Origin: a virus
Virus record (IMG/VR): IMGVR_UViG_3300032291_003007
Span: 1-32,637 of that record
Reading direction: 5' to 3' (one strand)
Length of the DNA: 32,637 nucleotides
Shown piece by piece: positions 1 to 6,937 of the stretch. How positions within the stretch are numbered: the first letter of the stretch is position 1; each line of letters starts with the position of its first letter. The translations under genes were made by a program, and so were the position numbers. The notes beneath the pieces were generated by a model that saw nothing but the letters and a program-made list of their open reading frames with translations, was not told where the DNA came from and did not search any database.

Positions 1-126
1 CAGGAAGAATATCAGGCAATGATTGAATTTGCTAAAATGCACGTGAAAGAAGCATTAGAAGCCGTCGCTAATGAATATTACCCAAAGGATAAAGAAAACT
101 TTGAGATAGTTGCTGGAAGATTTTAA
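1..126 (+). CDS. C-terminal end of a hypothetical protein (partial)
   Basis: The reading frame is open from the first base and stops with TAA at 124-126, leaving 41 residues that end in EIVAGRF. The visible part is helical and charged, with no recognised domain. The start lies outside the window. Its last 17 bases overlap the next gene, which begins at a TTG, so the two are probably translationally coupled. Confidence 0.6.
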   Translation, partial: QEEYQAMIEFAKMHVKEALEAVANEYYPKDKENFEIVAGRF

Positions 127-577
127 ACAACTTTTAGACGACACTAAAGATTATTTTACTGGTGAAAAGTATCGTGGACCAATGCAAGATCAAGTTACTT
201 TAAGAGGTGCTTGTTTGTTAGCAACTTGGGGACACGACCTTATAGAAGATTGTCGTGTCTCGTATAATGACGTAAAAGAAAAATTGGGTCAAGAAGCTGC
301 CGATATTATCTATGCGGTTACTAATGAAAAAGGTAAGAACCGTAAAGAACGAGCTAATGAAAAATACTATGAAGGTATTAGAAATACTCCAGGGGCTGTG
401 TTTGTTAAACTTTGTGATAGAATAGCAAACGTTCAATATTCAAAGATGACAGGTAGTCGTATGTTTGAGATGTATAAAAAAGAGAACATTGACTTTATGG
501 TTAGTTTGGGTAGACAAGTTGGTAACGACTACGAAGAAATGTATCAGTATTTGATTAAATTATTATTTGAGGATTAA
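110..577 (+). CDS. HD-domain hydrolase, SpoT/MESH1-like, N-terminally short
   Basis: 155 residues. The GHDLIED motif (H42, D43, E46, D47) and KLCDRIAN (D103) match the central and distal metal/substrate motifs of the RelA/SpoT-type (p)ppGpp hydrolase HD domain. The stretch of TNEKGKNRKERANEKYYEG is typical of phage members of this group. Known relatives have a further His-containing segment of roughly 40-60 residues before the HD pair; here it is missing, because an in-frame stop at 107-109 forces a start at TTG 110 (or ATG 182). The protein may be a trimmed, inactive or altered-specificity form. If active it would hydrolyse alarmones or other nucleotides. The family call is good; activity is uncertain. 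Confidence 0.75.
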   Translation: MLEDFKQLLDDTKDYFTGEKYRGPMQDQVTLRGACLLATWGHDLIEDCRVSYNDVKEKLGQEAADIIYAVTNEKGKNRKERANEKYYEGIRNTPGAVFVKLCDRIANVQYSKMTGSRMFEMYKKENIDFMVSLGRQVGNDYEEMYQYLIKLLFED

Positions 578-581
578 AAAG

Positions 582-815
582 ATGGAAAATAGAAGCACAC
601 ACTACGGAGACGTATCAAACTGGATTGAAAAGATAATTGATTCTTGTGAAACATACCAACAAACATTTACTGTTAAAAGATTAATTAGGAATTTTGAAAA
701 ACAACTAAGAACTAACACTCCTGATAAATATTGGAACAATTATCAATATACAGTTATTGACCCACTTAATGATTTGGTAAGAATTAAACGACAATCATTC
801 ATAAATAAAACTTGA
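582..815 (+). CDS. hypothetical protein, 77 aa
   Basis: Starts at ATG 582, five bases after the stop of the HD gene, behind an AAAAAG stretch; an in-frame TTG at 567 is a less likely start because it overlaps that gene. The product is basic and predicted helical, with many Lys/Arg/Asn and an aromatic patch near YWNNYQY. No domain recognised. It lies in a plus-strand run with the neighbouring nucleotide-related genes. Confidence 0.65.
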   Translation: MENRSTHYGDVSNWIEKIIDSCETYQQTFTVKRLIRNFEKQLRTNTPDKYWNNYQYTVIDPLNDLVRIKRQSFINKT

Positions 816-821
816 GGAACA

Positions 822-1130
822 ATGGAAGAAATAAAATACCCAATTGGTGGATTTGCTCCTGGTAATTATTGGCATAAAGGATGTGTAACCTGTAAACACG
901 AGTTCATTGGTGACAAAAGAGCTGTTCAATGTGAAACTTGTGCTATGGAAATGGTTAGAACTAAAATCACTAAAAGTGAAGAAGGTGGATTTGAAATTGA
1001 ACGTGATTATTTACAAGGGTTTATTGATCAGTTTGGTGATGGACCATTAGGTGAGTTGGACCCAAATGAATGGACGGCAGTTGATTTTTTAAGGTGGTTG
1101 AAACTTAACAAATATAAAATTGTTAAATAG
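822..1130 (+). CDS. small zinc-ribbon protein
   Basis: 102 residues. Two CxxC knuckles, C21/C24 and C37/C40, are separated by the block KHEFIGDKRAVQ, forming a compact zinc ribbon that recurs in Bacteroidetes phage hypotheticals (from memory). The C-terminal half (residues 55-102) is acidic then basic and helical. The stop TAG (1128-1130) overlaps the GTG start of the next gene by one base, so they form one translational unit. Binding target (nucleic acid or protein) cannot be read from sequence. Confidence 0.7.
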   Translation: MEEIKYPIGGFAPGNYWHKGCVTCKHEFIGDKRAVQCETCAMEMVRTKITKSEEGGFEIERDYLQGFIDQFGDGPLGELDPNEWTAVDFLRWLKLNKYKIVK

Positions 1131-1519
1131 TGAAAGAAAAACTCCAGAATATGATTAAAACTCTTGGTATTAATGCAACATCAAGGGTTGTTAATGGACC
1201 AAAAAATTTGGCTAAATTTGCTTTCGATAATAAACCAATTAACTTTTTAAATTTGTTTAACGATATTGAACCGGTAGACAGTGAATGTGGATCTTTTATT
1301 TTATATAGATACAAGAAAAATTGTAATTTAATGTGTATTGGAAAAAGTAGTAAACTTTTTTTTGTTACTGGAGATTTGTGGTCATTTTTGATAAGTGGTT
1401 TTGACCTTAATACAACACAAATCCAGAAACTTTTTAAAAAATGGTTAAAAAAACAACACAAAATTGAGGATTTAACACCAGTGGTTATTACGATACATCA
1501 TCATTATGATGTAATTTAG
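1130..1519 (+). CDS. hypothetical protein, 129 aa
   Basis: Begins at GTG 1130, sharing one base with the preceding stop. The fold appears mixed alpha/beta: a beta-rich middle (FILYRYKKN, LMCIGKSSKLFFV), then a basic helix LFKKWLKKQHK, and a C-terminal VVITIHHHYDV strand. No catalytic motif recognised. A later start at ATG 1151 is possible but would lose the coupling with the zinc-ribbon gene. Confidence 0.6.
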   Translation: MKEKLQNMIKTLGINATSRVVNGPKNLAKFAFDNKPINFLNLFNDIEPVDSECGSFILYRYKKNCNLMCIGKSSKLFFVTGDLWSFLISGFDLNTTQIQKLFKKWLKKQHKIEDLTPVVITIHHHYDVI

Positions 1520-1543
1520 TTTTATAAAATAAAAAAATACAAA

Positions 1544-2149
1544 ATGATTGACAACATAGAACTTATTAAACCTTTATTAAATTTTTCGGAACCCGGAGAT
1601 TTCTATATGCTTTATATCCTAAAAAGAAAAAAAGATCAACCGGAAGGAGAAAGAGATAATCACCAATCAGTTAGAACAATAAAAACTTATTGTGTGGAAT
1701 CTGTTGAGTATCTTGAAAAAAGGTATGATGAAATTAAACAACTTTGTGAAATGTTTAAGGCACGAGCTTACATCCATGTCCAAAAACAAAATCACCGGGA
1801 TGTATCGTTAAATATGATGGTTGCATTAGCACAAAGAATCCAGGACGGTAATCATAAACAGCAAGGGTTATTTGATTCGGTTGTTGGTCAATTAAAAACA
1901 TATGAAAAACGGTGGATTGTTGATGTTGACACTTTAGACGCTACTGAATTAATAGGTGTAATGTTAGCAATTAATATTTGTAAACCAACTGATGAGGATA
2001 AAATCATCACAAGTATTCCTACCAAGAATGGTTTTCATTTAATTACCAAGAGATTTGATGTTATGCAATTCTCCAAACAATATCCTAATATCGATATACA
2101 AAAGAAAAACCCAACACTTCTATTTTTACCAGATAGTTTGGAGGATTAA
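1544..2149 (+). CDS. hypothetical protein, possibly primase/polymerase-like
   Basis: 201 residues, conserved-looking. Residues 123-129 read RWIVDVD, a hydrophobic strand ending in DxD, and residues 160-167 read TKNGFHLI. In archaeo-eukaryotic primases (AEP) motif I is hhhDhD and motif II is sxH, about 35-45 residues later; the order and spacing here fit that pattern. The strand RAYIHV (74-79) could be the preceding core strand. No separate helicase or zinc module is attached, so this would be a minimal or degenerate AEP. Unknown function is the safe annotation. The next gene has its own promoter inside the end of this one. Confidence 0.6.
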   Translation: MIDNIELIKPLLNFSEPGDFYMLYILKRKKDQPEGERDNHQSVRTIKTYCVESVEYLEKRYDEIKQLCEMFKARAYIHVQKQNHRDVSLNMMVALAQRIQDGNHKQQGLFDSVVGQLKTYEKRWIVDVDTLDATELIGVMLAINICKPTDEDKIITSIPTKNGFHLITKRFDVMQFSKQYPNIDIQKKNPTLLFLPDSLED

Positions 2150-2168
2150 AAAGTTTTCCATATCTTTG
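2137..2168 (+). promoter_or_regulatory. Bacteroidetes-type promoter for the uvrC-like gene
   Basis: TTTG at 2137-2140, 20 bases, then TATCTTTG at 2161-2168, matching the Bacteroidetes TTTG/TAnnTTTG consensus. The start codon follows after only four bases (TTAA), so the transcript would begin at or next to the ATG. Confidence 0.6.
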
Positions 2169-2172
2169 TTAA

Positions 2173-3441
2173 ATGATATTAGAAAAACTTAAAGACATAC
2201 CAAAAAATGCAGGTTGTTATTTGTTTAAAGACAATAAAGACCAGATCATTTATGTTGGTATGTCAAAGTTTTTACCAAAAAGGGTAACATCCTATTTCCA
2301 AAAAAATCAAACCGGCAAAACAAAAGCTCTTGTTGAAAACATATCTGATGTTGAATTTAAAATAACCTCATCGGAACAAGAAGCAATTATCTTGGAAGAA
2401 GAACTAATCAAGTTATACAAACCAAAGTTCAATATCAAAGGAAAAGATGACAAGACCAGAAAATGGTCCTTATGTTTTACCGAAGAGGAATTTCCAAAAC
2501 TTGAAGTTGTAAGAGATAAACAAGACGACAGAGTAAGTCTTGATTTTACCTCCGGAATGTTATGTCGTGAAATCTATGACTTAATTCACGATGTGTTTGA
2601 ACTTCGTAGTTGTTCTTATGACCTTACAGAAGAAAATATTGAAAAAGAAAAATTCAAAACTTGTTTAGAGTTTCACCTTGGTAGATGTAATGCACCTTGT
2701 GTAAACAATATCAAAAAATTCTACTATAATGAAATCGTAAGAGATGTAAAAAAAGTTTTATCACTTGATTTCTCATCATTATACAAAAAGATTAAAAAGT
2801 CTATGAAGTATTACTCCGACAATATGGAGTTTGAAAAAGCAAACAATGAATTATCGAAACTTACAAATTTGACAAGTATCGATAAAAAACTTGATGTGTT
2901 GAGAATACAAAAGTATAGTAAGAAAGCTTTTGATATTAAAAACATTCTGGGTCTTAAAAACATTCCAGTATCAATTGAGGCTTTTGATAATTCACACAAC
3001 CAGGGGGATTCAAACGTTGCAGCATCTGTTAGATTTAAAAATGAAACTCCGGATAAATCAGAGTACCGTAAATATATTATTAGAAGTTTTACCGGTGTTG
3101 ATGACTACCAATCATTTGATGAGGTGTTAAACCGTAGATTCAAAAGATTGATTGATGAAAAACAAAAACTTCCGGATCTTGTAATCATTGATGGTGGTAA
3201 GGGTCAATTAGGTGTTGCAAAAAGAGTATTTGAAAATCTTGGAATTTTAAACCAGGTTGATCTTATTTCAATATCGAAAGATTCAAACCACAAATCATCA
3301 ATCATTCATAAAATTGATGGGTCCGAGTTTAACATAAAAGATGATATAAACTTTACTTTATTTGGTAAAATCCAGGAAGAAGTTCACCGTTTTGCGATTA
3401 AATTTCACAGAGAAAAACAATCAAAAAAGTTGTTTTTATAA
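2173..3441 (+). CDS. uvrC: UvrC-like nucleotide-excision nuclease lacking the HhH tail
   Basis: 422 residues. Residues 12-90 form a GIY-YIG domain (GCYLFKD, IYVGMSK, then E76 in LEEELIKLYKPKFNI). C147, C164, C172 and C176 reproduce the C-x7-C-x3-C end of the UvrC cysteine cluster, reported to hold a 4Fe-4S centre. Around residues 205-235 there is a short UVR-like helical segment. The rest is the RNase H-like UvrC endonuclease domain: FDNSH, GVDDY, VIIDGGKGQL and the terminal QEEVHRFAIKFHR. Both nuclease centres therefore look intact. Cellular UvrC is about 600 residues; the C-terminal tandem helix-hairpin-helix part is absent. Likely role: DNA repair or host-DNA degradation during infection. 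Transcribed from its own apparently leaderless promoter. Confidence 0.92.
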   Translation: MILEKLKDIPKNAGCYLFKDNKDQIIYVGMSKFLPKRVTSYFQKNQTGKTKALVENISDVEFKITSSEQEAIILEEELIKLYKPKFNIKGKDDKTRKWSLCFTEEEFPKLEVVRDKQDDRVSLDFTSGMLCREIYDLIHDVFELRSCSYDLTEENIEKEKFKTCLEFHLGRCNAPCVNNIKKFYYNEIVRDVKKVLSLDFSSLYKKIKKSMKYYSDNMEFEKANNELSKLTNLTSIDKKLDVLRIQKYSKKAFDIKNILGLKNIPVSIEAFDNSHNQGDSNVAASVRFKNETPDKSEYRKYIIRSFTGVDDYQSFDEVLNRRFKRLIDEKQKLPDLVIIDGGKGQLGVAKRVFENLGILNQVDLISISKDSNHKSSIIHKIDGSEFNIKDDINFTLFGKIQEEVHRFAIKFHREKQSKKLFL

Positions 3442-3464
3442 TATAAATAAATTATAATTTAAAT

Positions 3465-3584
3465 ATGGAAAAAGTAATAGAAGTAAATTTGGGAATTGGT
3501 ATGAATATGTTATTCCCGGAACCGGTTAAAATTGTTATTGAAACAGATGAAGAAGAAACCGAACAAGATGAAGAAAATAATTAA
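3465..3584 (+). CDS. acidic small protein, 39 aa
   Basis: ATG at 3465 follows an A/T-only leader that contains TATAAATA (3442-3449). The product has a hydrophobic first half (LGIGMNMLF, VKIVIE) and a strongly acidic tail (TDEEETEQDEENN). It overlaps the next ORF by 17 bases. No known family. Support is the start context and the tight overlap chain it begins. Confidence 0.5.
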   Translation: MEKVIEVNLGIGMNMLFPEPVKIVIETDEEETEQDEENN

Positions 3585-3678
3585 ATGGTTTGAAATAAAC
3601 CTAGGATGGTTCTTTGTTAACGGAAGAAAACAAGAAGATTGGGCCGAATATTTAAGAAAAAAATATGGTAATCAGTAA
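3568..3678 (+). CDS. small basic protein, 36 aa
   Basis: Starts at ATG 3568 inside the end of the acidic ORF and runs to TAA 3676-3678. The sequence begins MKKIIKWFEINLGWFFVNG and ends in charged AEYLRKKYGNQ. The WFEINLGWFF patch suggests membrane or protein-surface binding. A similar short peptide is seen in other Bacteroidetes phages, from memory only. It overlaps the next ORF by 14 bases. Confidence 0.55.
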   Translation: MKKIIKWFEINLGWFFVNGRKQEDWAEYLRKKYGNQ

Positions 3679-3772
3679 ATTACTATTATTTGGTTGGTTA
3701 TTAACTGTTGGGTTTGTTTTAAACCTAACCATCCAGTATTTTTATAACGAATGGAAAAATAAGAAAAAATGA
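3665..3772 (+). CDS. single-span membrane peptide, 35 aa
   Basis: One hydrophobic segment (residues 5-24, LLLFGWLLTVGFVLNLTI) followed by a basic tail ending NKKKK-like (WKNKKK), so probably an N-out/C-in membrane peptide. It overlaps both neighbours (14 and 4 bases). Role unknown; small phage membrane peptides can be host-takeover or superinfection-exclusion factors, which is inference only. Confidence 0.55.
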   Translation: MVISKLLLFGWLLTVGFVLNLTIQYFYNEWKNKKK

Positions 3773-3891
3773 AAATACTATACTGGACTATTAAAACAAT
3801 ATCTGTTTTATCATTAGTTATACCATTACTTTTATGTATACCTGGCGTTATATTACACATTTTATCAGAAGAACTTGAAGAAAATAGATAG
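3769..3891 (+). CDS. membrane peptide, 40 aa
   Basis: Overlaps the previous stop by four bases (ATGA). Residues 8-32 are hydrophobic (TISVLSLVIPLLLCIPGVIL) and the C-terminus is acidic (SEELEENR). One transmembrane helix predicted by eye. Its end overlaps the TTG start of the HNH gene by 17 bases. Confidence 0.55.
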   Translation: MKILYWTIKTISVLSLVIPLLLCIPGVILHILSEELEENR

Positions 3892-4240
3892 ACAAGAAAT
3901 ATACGATAAATGTTCAGGCCACTGTGCATATTGTGGTGTTGAAATCACTATGAAACAAATGCAGGTTGATCATATAAAACCATTATATCGTAATGATAAT
4001 GTAACAACACTTGAAGTGTGGGGTGTTGAACGAGGAACCGATGATGTGGATAATCTAAATCCATCTTGTCCTCGTTGTAATAAATGGAAATCCACATATT
4101 CCTTGGAAACGTTTAGAGAGATTGTCCAAACATCAATCAATAGATTAGAAAGAGACACACCAAATTTTAGATTGGCCAGAGATTATGGGTTACTTAAAGT
4201 GACTCCGGATCCAGTCATATTCTTCTTTGAACGAAAATAG
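3875..4240 (+). CDS. HNH endonuclease
   Basis: 121 residues starting at TTG 3875; no upstream ATG is available in frame. C17/C20 (CAYC) and C65/C68 (CPRC) form a zinc-binding pair around the HNH core VDHIKPL (D32, H33), with N62 in NLNPSC and K70. This is the standard beta-beta-alpha metal nuclease, here with no extra DNA-binding module. It may be a homing endonuclease or a nuclease acting in host DNA degradation. Its stop codon is followed at once by the first copy of a repeated hairpin/promoter cassette, as is the stop of the GIY-YIG gene at 12997. Confidence 0.88.
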   Translation: MKKIDRQEIYDKCSGHCAYCGVEITMKQMQVDHIKPLYRNDNVTTLEVWGVERGTDDVDNLNPSCPRCNKWKSTYSLETFREIVQTSINRLERDTPNFRLARDYGLLKVTPDPVIFFFERK

Positions 4241-4320
4241 TATTTATACTAATTTATGTAGGGGTTTACCCTATATTTTAAAAAATCACTTTTTTAATCA
4301 AAAAATATTATTTAATTTTG
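4241..4320 (+). promoter_or_regulatory. hairpin-promoter cassette, copy 1
   Basis: Begins TATTTATA directly after the HNH stop, then a small palindrome TAGGG-GTTTA-CCCTA (4259-4273), an A/T-rich linker with CTTTTTTAATCAAAA, and a -7-like TAATTTTG (4313-4320). The same order and much of the sequence recur at 12998-13078 and 13594-13676. Likely ends upstream transcription or binds a regulator, then starts transcription of the gene at 4338. Confidence 0.6.
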
Positions 4321-4337
4321 TGTAAGAAATATATAAA

Positions 4338-5237
4338 ATGAAAAACATACACGTATTGCCAACGGATAAACCAAGTAGATTAGGTTATCTAACAAAAAAA
4401 GGAAAAGAAGTTTTCAAAGATTTAAGGTTATTTGATAAACCTATGCCAAATATTTTAGATAGTGAGAACCAACACATCTACATCACCTCTGATGAAGAGA
4501 TTAAAATAGGAAATTGGTGTATTGATAAACACAACGCTGTTTATAAACAAGAAACAGATAAAATTTTTACAGAGTTTACTAACTCTAAAAAAATAATCCT
4601 AACAACAGACCCAGACTTAATTACAGATAGTGTTCAAGCTATTGATGATGAGTTCTTGGAGTGGTTTGTTAAGAATCCAAGTTGTGAGGATGTTGAGGTT
4701 AAGTCTTTATTATCTAACAATGGAAGAGTTTTTTATGGGTACAAAACCATCATTCCACAAGAAGATGCTATATTAGCTAAATGGGATAGACTTAATAAAG
4801 AACTTGATGATGCTTTAGAATCAGAATTTGGGTCTGAAGAACCTAAACAAGAAACAAGAGTATTTGGAACTAAAGATGATAAATCTTTTTGGGGTGATAA
4901 ACCTAAACAAGATCCTACACTAGAAAATAGTAAACTAGCGCTTAGAGAATATATTTTAGCAAACAAGGAAAAAGTTACTGAGGACTTACAAGAGATGAGA
5001 GAAAAGTCAGGTACTGGTAGAGACGAAACACTTGAAGAAGCTGCTTTATCATTCTTACCACGTTCAGAAGTTGAGCATGACACAGATTTTATTACTGGTT
5101 TTGAGTTTGGTGCTGAATGGCAAGCTAAAAGAAAGTATAGTGAGGAAGATATGTTAGATTTTGCTGAATATTGCTTAAAAAATGTAGATGCTTTCAGTAC
5201 ACTTAAAGATTTATTTGAACAATTTAAAAAGAAATAA
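4338..5237 (+). CDS. conserved phage hypothetical protein, 299 aa
   Basis: The opening MKNIHVLPTDKPSRL and the segments KKIILTTDPDLI and AIDDEFLEWFVKNPSCE are shared by many Bacteroidetes phage and prophage hypotheticals (from memory). The middle (about 160-200) is acidic and repetitive, with KPKQ-type linkers. The C-terminal part (about 235-299) contains TGFEFGAEWQAKRKYSEEDMLDFAEYC, also a common phage protein tail. No enzymatic motif. It is the first gene behind cassette copy 1, so it is probably strongly and early expressed. Confidence 0.8.
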   Translation: MKNIHVLPTDKPSRLGYLTKKGKEVFKDLRLFDKPMPNILDSENQHIYITSDEEIKIGNWCIDKHNAVYKQETDKIFTEFTNSKKIILTTDPDLITDSVQAIDDEFLEWFVKNPSCEDVEVKSLLSNNGRVFYGYKTIIPQEDAILAKWDRLNKELDDALESEFGSEEPKQETRVFGTKDDKSFWGDKPKQDPTLENSKLALREYILANKEKVTEDLQEMREKSGTGRDETLEEAALSFLPRSEVEHDTDFITGFEFGAEWQAKRKYSEEDMLDFAEYCLKNVDAFSTLKDLFEQFKKK

Positions 5238-5240
5238 CAT

Positions 5241-5525
5241 ATGTCATTTTACAGAATTAAAATAGAAGAAAAAAATAACGGAGAGAAGGGTTACATACCA
5301 CAAGCTTGTAAATTACAAAGTTATGGAGGTTGGGTTAGACGACAAGAAATTGTTTGGTATAATATAATTGATGATCATAGCAATACATTTGTATTATCCA
5401 GAACAATTACCGTCACTCATCGTACCGAAGAATCCGCATTAAAAGTTATTGAGGATTATAAAAATAAAGATGTTATAGAAGAAGATAATAAAGTTAAGTC
5501 AACAACATATAAAATGATTGACTGA
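5241..5525 (+). CDS. hypothetical protein, 94 aa
   Basis: Starts three bases after the previous stop. The N-terminal 70 residues look like a small beta-rich fold (FYRIKIEEK, GWVRRQEIVWYNII, TFVLSRTITVTHRTEE), followed by a charged helix. No family recognised. Its stop TGA overlaps the next ATG by one base (TGATG). Confidence 0.65.
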   Translation: MSFYRIKIEEKNNGEKGYIPQACKLQSYGGWVRRQEIVWYNIIDDHSNTFVLSRTITVTHRTEESALKVIEDYKNKDVIEEDNKVKSTTYKMID

Positions 5526-5611
5526 TGAAAAAATTTTATATATTCTTTTGGTGGTTACGGAATTATCCGGAAATAGTTTGGATGAAAATTAAATCAAAAT
5601 TTAAAAGATGA
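5525..5611 (+). CDS. tiny aromatic/basic peptide, 28 aa
   Basis: Residues 1-20 (MKKFYIFFWWLRNYPEIVWM) are hydrophobic and aromatic, and the tail KIKSKFKR is basic. It overlaps both neighbours through TGATG and ATGACGG junctions. It may sit at the membrane. Supported mainly by the uninterrupted chain of overlapping starts and stops. Confidence 0.45.
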   Translation: MKKFYIFFWWLRNYPEIVWMKIKSKFKR

Positions 5612-5754
5612 CGGAAGAAGAAAAGGATAATAGAATAAAAGAACTTGAGGAATTTCTTGAAAATGTTATTGAACATCCTTATATGTACGGATCACCAATA
5701 TGGGAAGAAGGTCGTAAATTACTAAACAAAACTGAAGATGATAATAGAAGTTAA
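5608..5754 (+). CDS. hypothetical protein, 48 aa
   Basis: Starts inside the previous stop (ATGA). The composition is acidic and helical, with HPYMYGSPIWEEGRKLL in the middle. It overlaps the following gene by 17 bases. Function unknown. Confidence 0.5.
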   Translation: MTEEEKDNRIKELEEFLENVIEHPYMYGSPIWEEGRKLLNKTEDDNRS

Positions 5755-5956
5755 AAAAGATTGTTTGTGTGAACACTATCGTCACGAACTATTGAATTAT
5801 AATAGACCAGGACTTGTTGAAAAAAGATTTAAAACCGGAGAACAATTTGAAGTTGTTAAAGAATGGCAGAATCTTTATGGAATGTATTACAGAGTAAAGG
5901 TTGATGGAAAATCACACGACATAGATGTGGATAATTGTAAAATAATATCAAGATGA
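5738..5956 (+). CDS. hypothetical protein, 72 aa, SH3-like
   Basis: Begins ATG 5738 behind GAAG. The pattern KRFKTGEQFEVVKEWQNLYGMYYRVKVDGKSHDIDVDNCKI is a run of short beta strands typical of a small SH3/KOW-like barrel. An N-terminal CLCEHYRH could bind metal, but only two Cys are present. It overlaps the next gene by four bases (ATGA). Confidence 0.6.
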   Translation: MIIEVKKDCLCEHYRHELLNYNRPGLVEKRFKTGEQFEVVKEWQNLYGMYYRVKVDGKSHDIDVDNCKIISR

Positions 5957-6255
5957 GTAATATAATATTAGACTCCAAAAATAGTTTAACAATAAATGTT
6001 AAACCAATTGTTGAAATTAATACCGGTATAACACTTGCCGGACATAAAAATGAATTACCGGTTAAAATAATTGCCGACTTCACAAATATCCCGAAAAGTC
6101 AACACCAAGTTTTTTTAAACACATTTAAGTATTTCTACGACACCGAGGTTAATCTTTATAACAATACATTCAAAGAGAAACCAACAACCATCAAAGAAAA
6201 GAAAAGAGATTGGACAATTAATAGAATTATTGATATATTATTTAAAAGAAAATAA
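5953..6255 (+). CDS. hypothetical protein, 100 aa
   Basis: The first half is beta-rich (NIILDSKNSLTINVKPIVEI, ELPVKIIADFT) and the second half helical and basic, ending DILFKRK. No recognised motif. Translationally coupled to the gene before it by an ATGA overlap. Confidence 0.6.
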   Translation: MSNIILDSKNSLTINVKPIVEINTGITLAGHKNELPVKIIADFTNIPKSQHQVFLNTFKYFYDTEVNLYNNTFKEKPTTIKEKKRDWTINRIIDILFKRK

Positions 6256-6257
6256 AG

Positions 6258-6500
6258 ATGGGTTACACAATTAAACATATCGGAGAAGGTAAATTTGAGG
6301 CAACAATCCACGAAACCGGAGAAGTTAAAGAGTGTGGTGAAAATATTCAAGGAATGATCAGGTATACGTATTTTGAAGATTATTCATTACCACCAATTGG
6401 GTGGGAAGTAACACAAAAACAATTACTTGAAGATTACCAACCAAAAGTTATGAAAGATATTCTGGATGGAAAAATTAAACCAGGAAAACACGAATTTTAA
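6258..6500 (+). CDS. hypothetical protein, 80 aa
   Basis: Starts MGYTIKHIGEGKFEATI. The N-terminal beta hairpin has paired Cys/Gly turns (GEVKECGENIQG), and the C-terminal helix is LLEDYQPKVMKDILDGK. Unknown function. Two bases separate it from the previous stop. Confidence 0.6.
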   Translation: MGYTIKHIGEGKFEATIHETGEVKECGENIQGMIRYTYFEDYSLPPIGWEVTQKQLLEDYQPKVMKDILDGKIKPGKHEF

Positions 6501-6510
6501 TAAAATAGAT

Positions 6511-6729
6511 ATGAACGCACAAGAAGCAAGAAAAATGGCTGAGGAGTTTGAGTGGACCCCTGAGATAGATGAAACCATAGAGTTGATTAAAAAATCCGCA
6601 AACAGAGGAGAGTTCTCAACAACAACAAATAGAATGAAACCATCAACACAGAAGTATCTTGAAAGAGAGGGATATAAAGTTCAGTGGTATGATGTTCAAA
6701 GAGACGGGTATTGGAAGGTAAGTTGGTAA
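6511..6729 (+). CDS. hypothetical protein, 72 aa
   Basis: Start set at ATG 6511, behind TAAAATAGAT and after the previous stop; an earlier in-frame TTG-type start would overlap the upstream gene. The pattern IELIKKSANRGEFSTTTN ... YLEREGYKVQWY ... GYWKVSW resembles a widespread family of small phage proteins ending in a GYKV/W-x-KVSW strand pair. Function unknown. Confidence 0.65.
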   Translation: MNAQEARKMAEEFEWTPEIDETIELIKKSANRGEFSTTTNRMKPSTQKYLEREGYKVQWYDVQRDGYWKVSW

Positions 6730-6741
6730 AAGAAAACAAAG

Positions 6742-6927
6742 ATGAAGATGACAAATAAAATGAAAGAGTTTCTTGATAAAGTGGATAAAATTTGTTATGA
6801 ATATCGTTATGAAATAAAACCCACCCATCCTGTTCCAGATGATGAATATCCCACTTTAACAATTATAGGTGATGGTGAAACGGTAAAGTTAATATACCTT
6901 GACGGAGAGGGAATTGGTATTAAATAG
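6742..6927 (+). CDS. hypothetical protein, 61 aa
   Basis: Two close ATGs (6742, 6748) follow AACAAAG; the first is preferred because AAAGATG is the common start context in this region. The product ends in a beta meander (YPTLTIIGDGETVKLIYLDGEGIGI). Unknown function. Confidence 0.55.
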   Translation: MKMTNKMKEFLDKVDKICYEYRYEIKPTHPVPDDEYPTLTIIGDGETVKLIYLDGEGIGIK

Positions 6928-6937
6928 TAAAAGAAAG

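Noticed and set aside
1123-1461. Minus-strand open frame opposite 1130-1519
   Set aside because: Fully antisense to a plus-strand gene in a uniformly plus-strand region; no promoter-like element.
3442-3449. TATAAATA as a canonical T4 late promoter
   Set aside because: Single good hit of this orientation before a gene, in an A/T-only gap; TATTTATA in gene direction recurs far more consistently.
4733-5083. Ser-rich minus-strand open frame
   Set aside because: Antisense to a long conserved plus-strand gene (4338-5237); low-complexity Ser/Leu composition explains the open frame.
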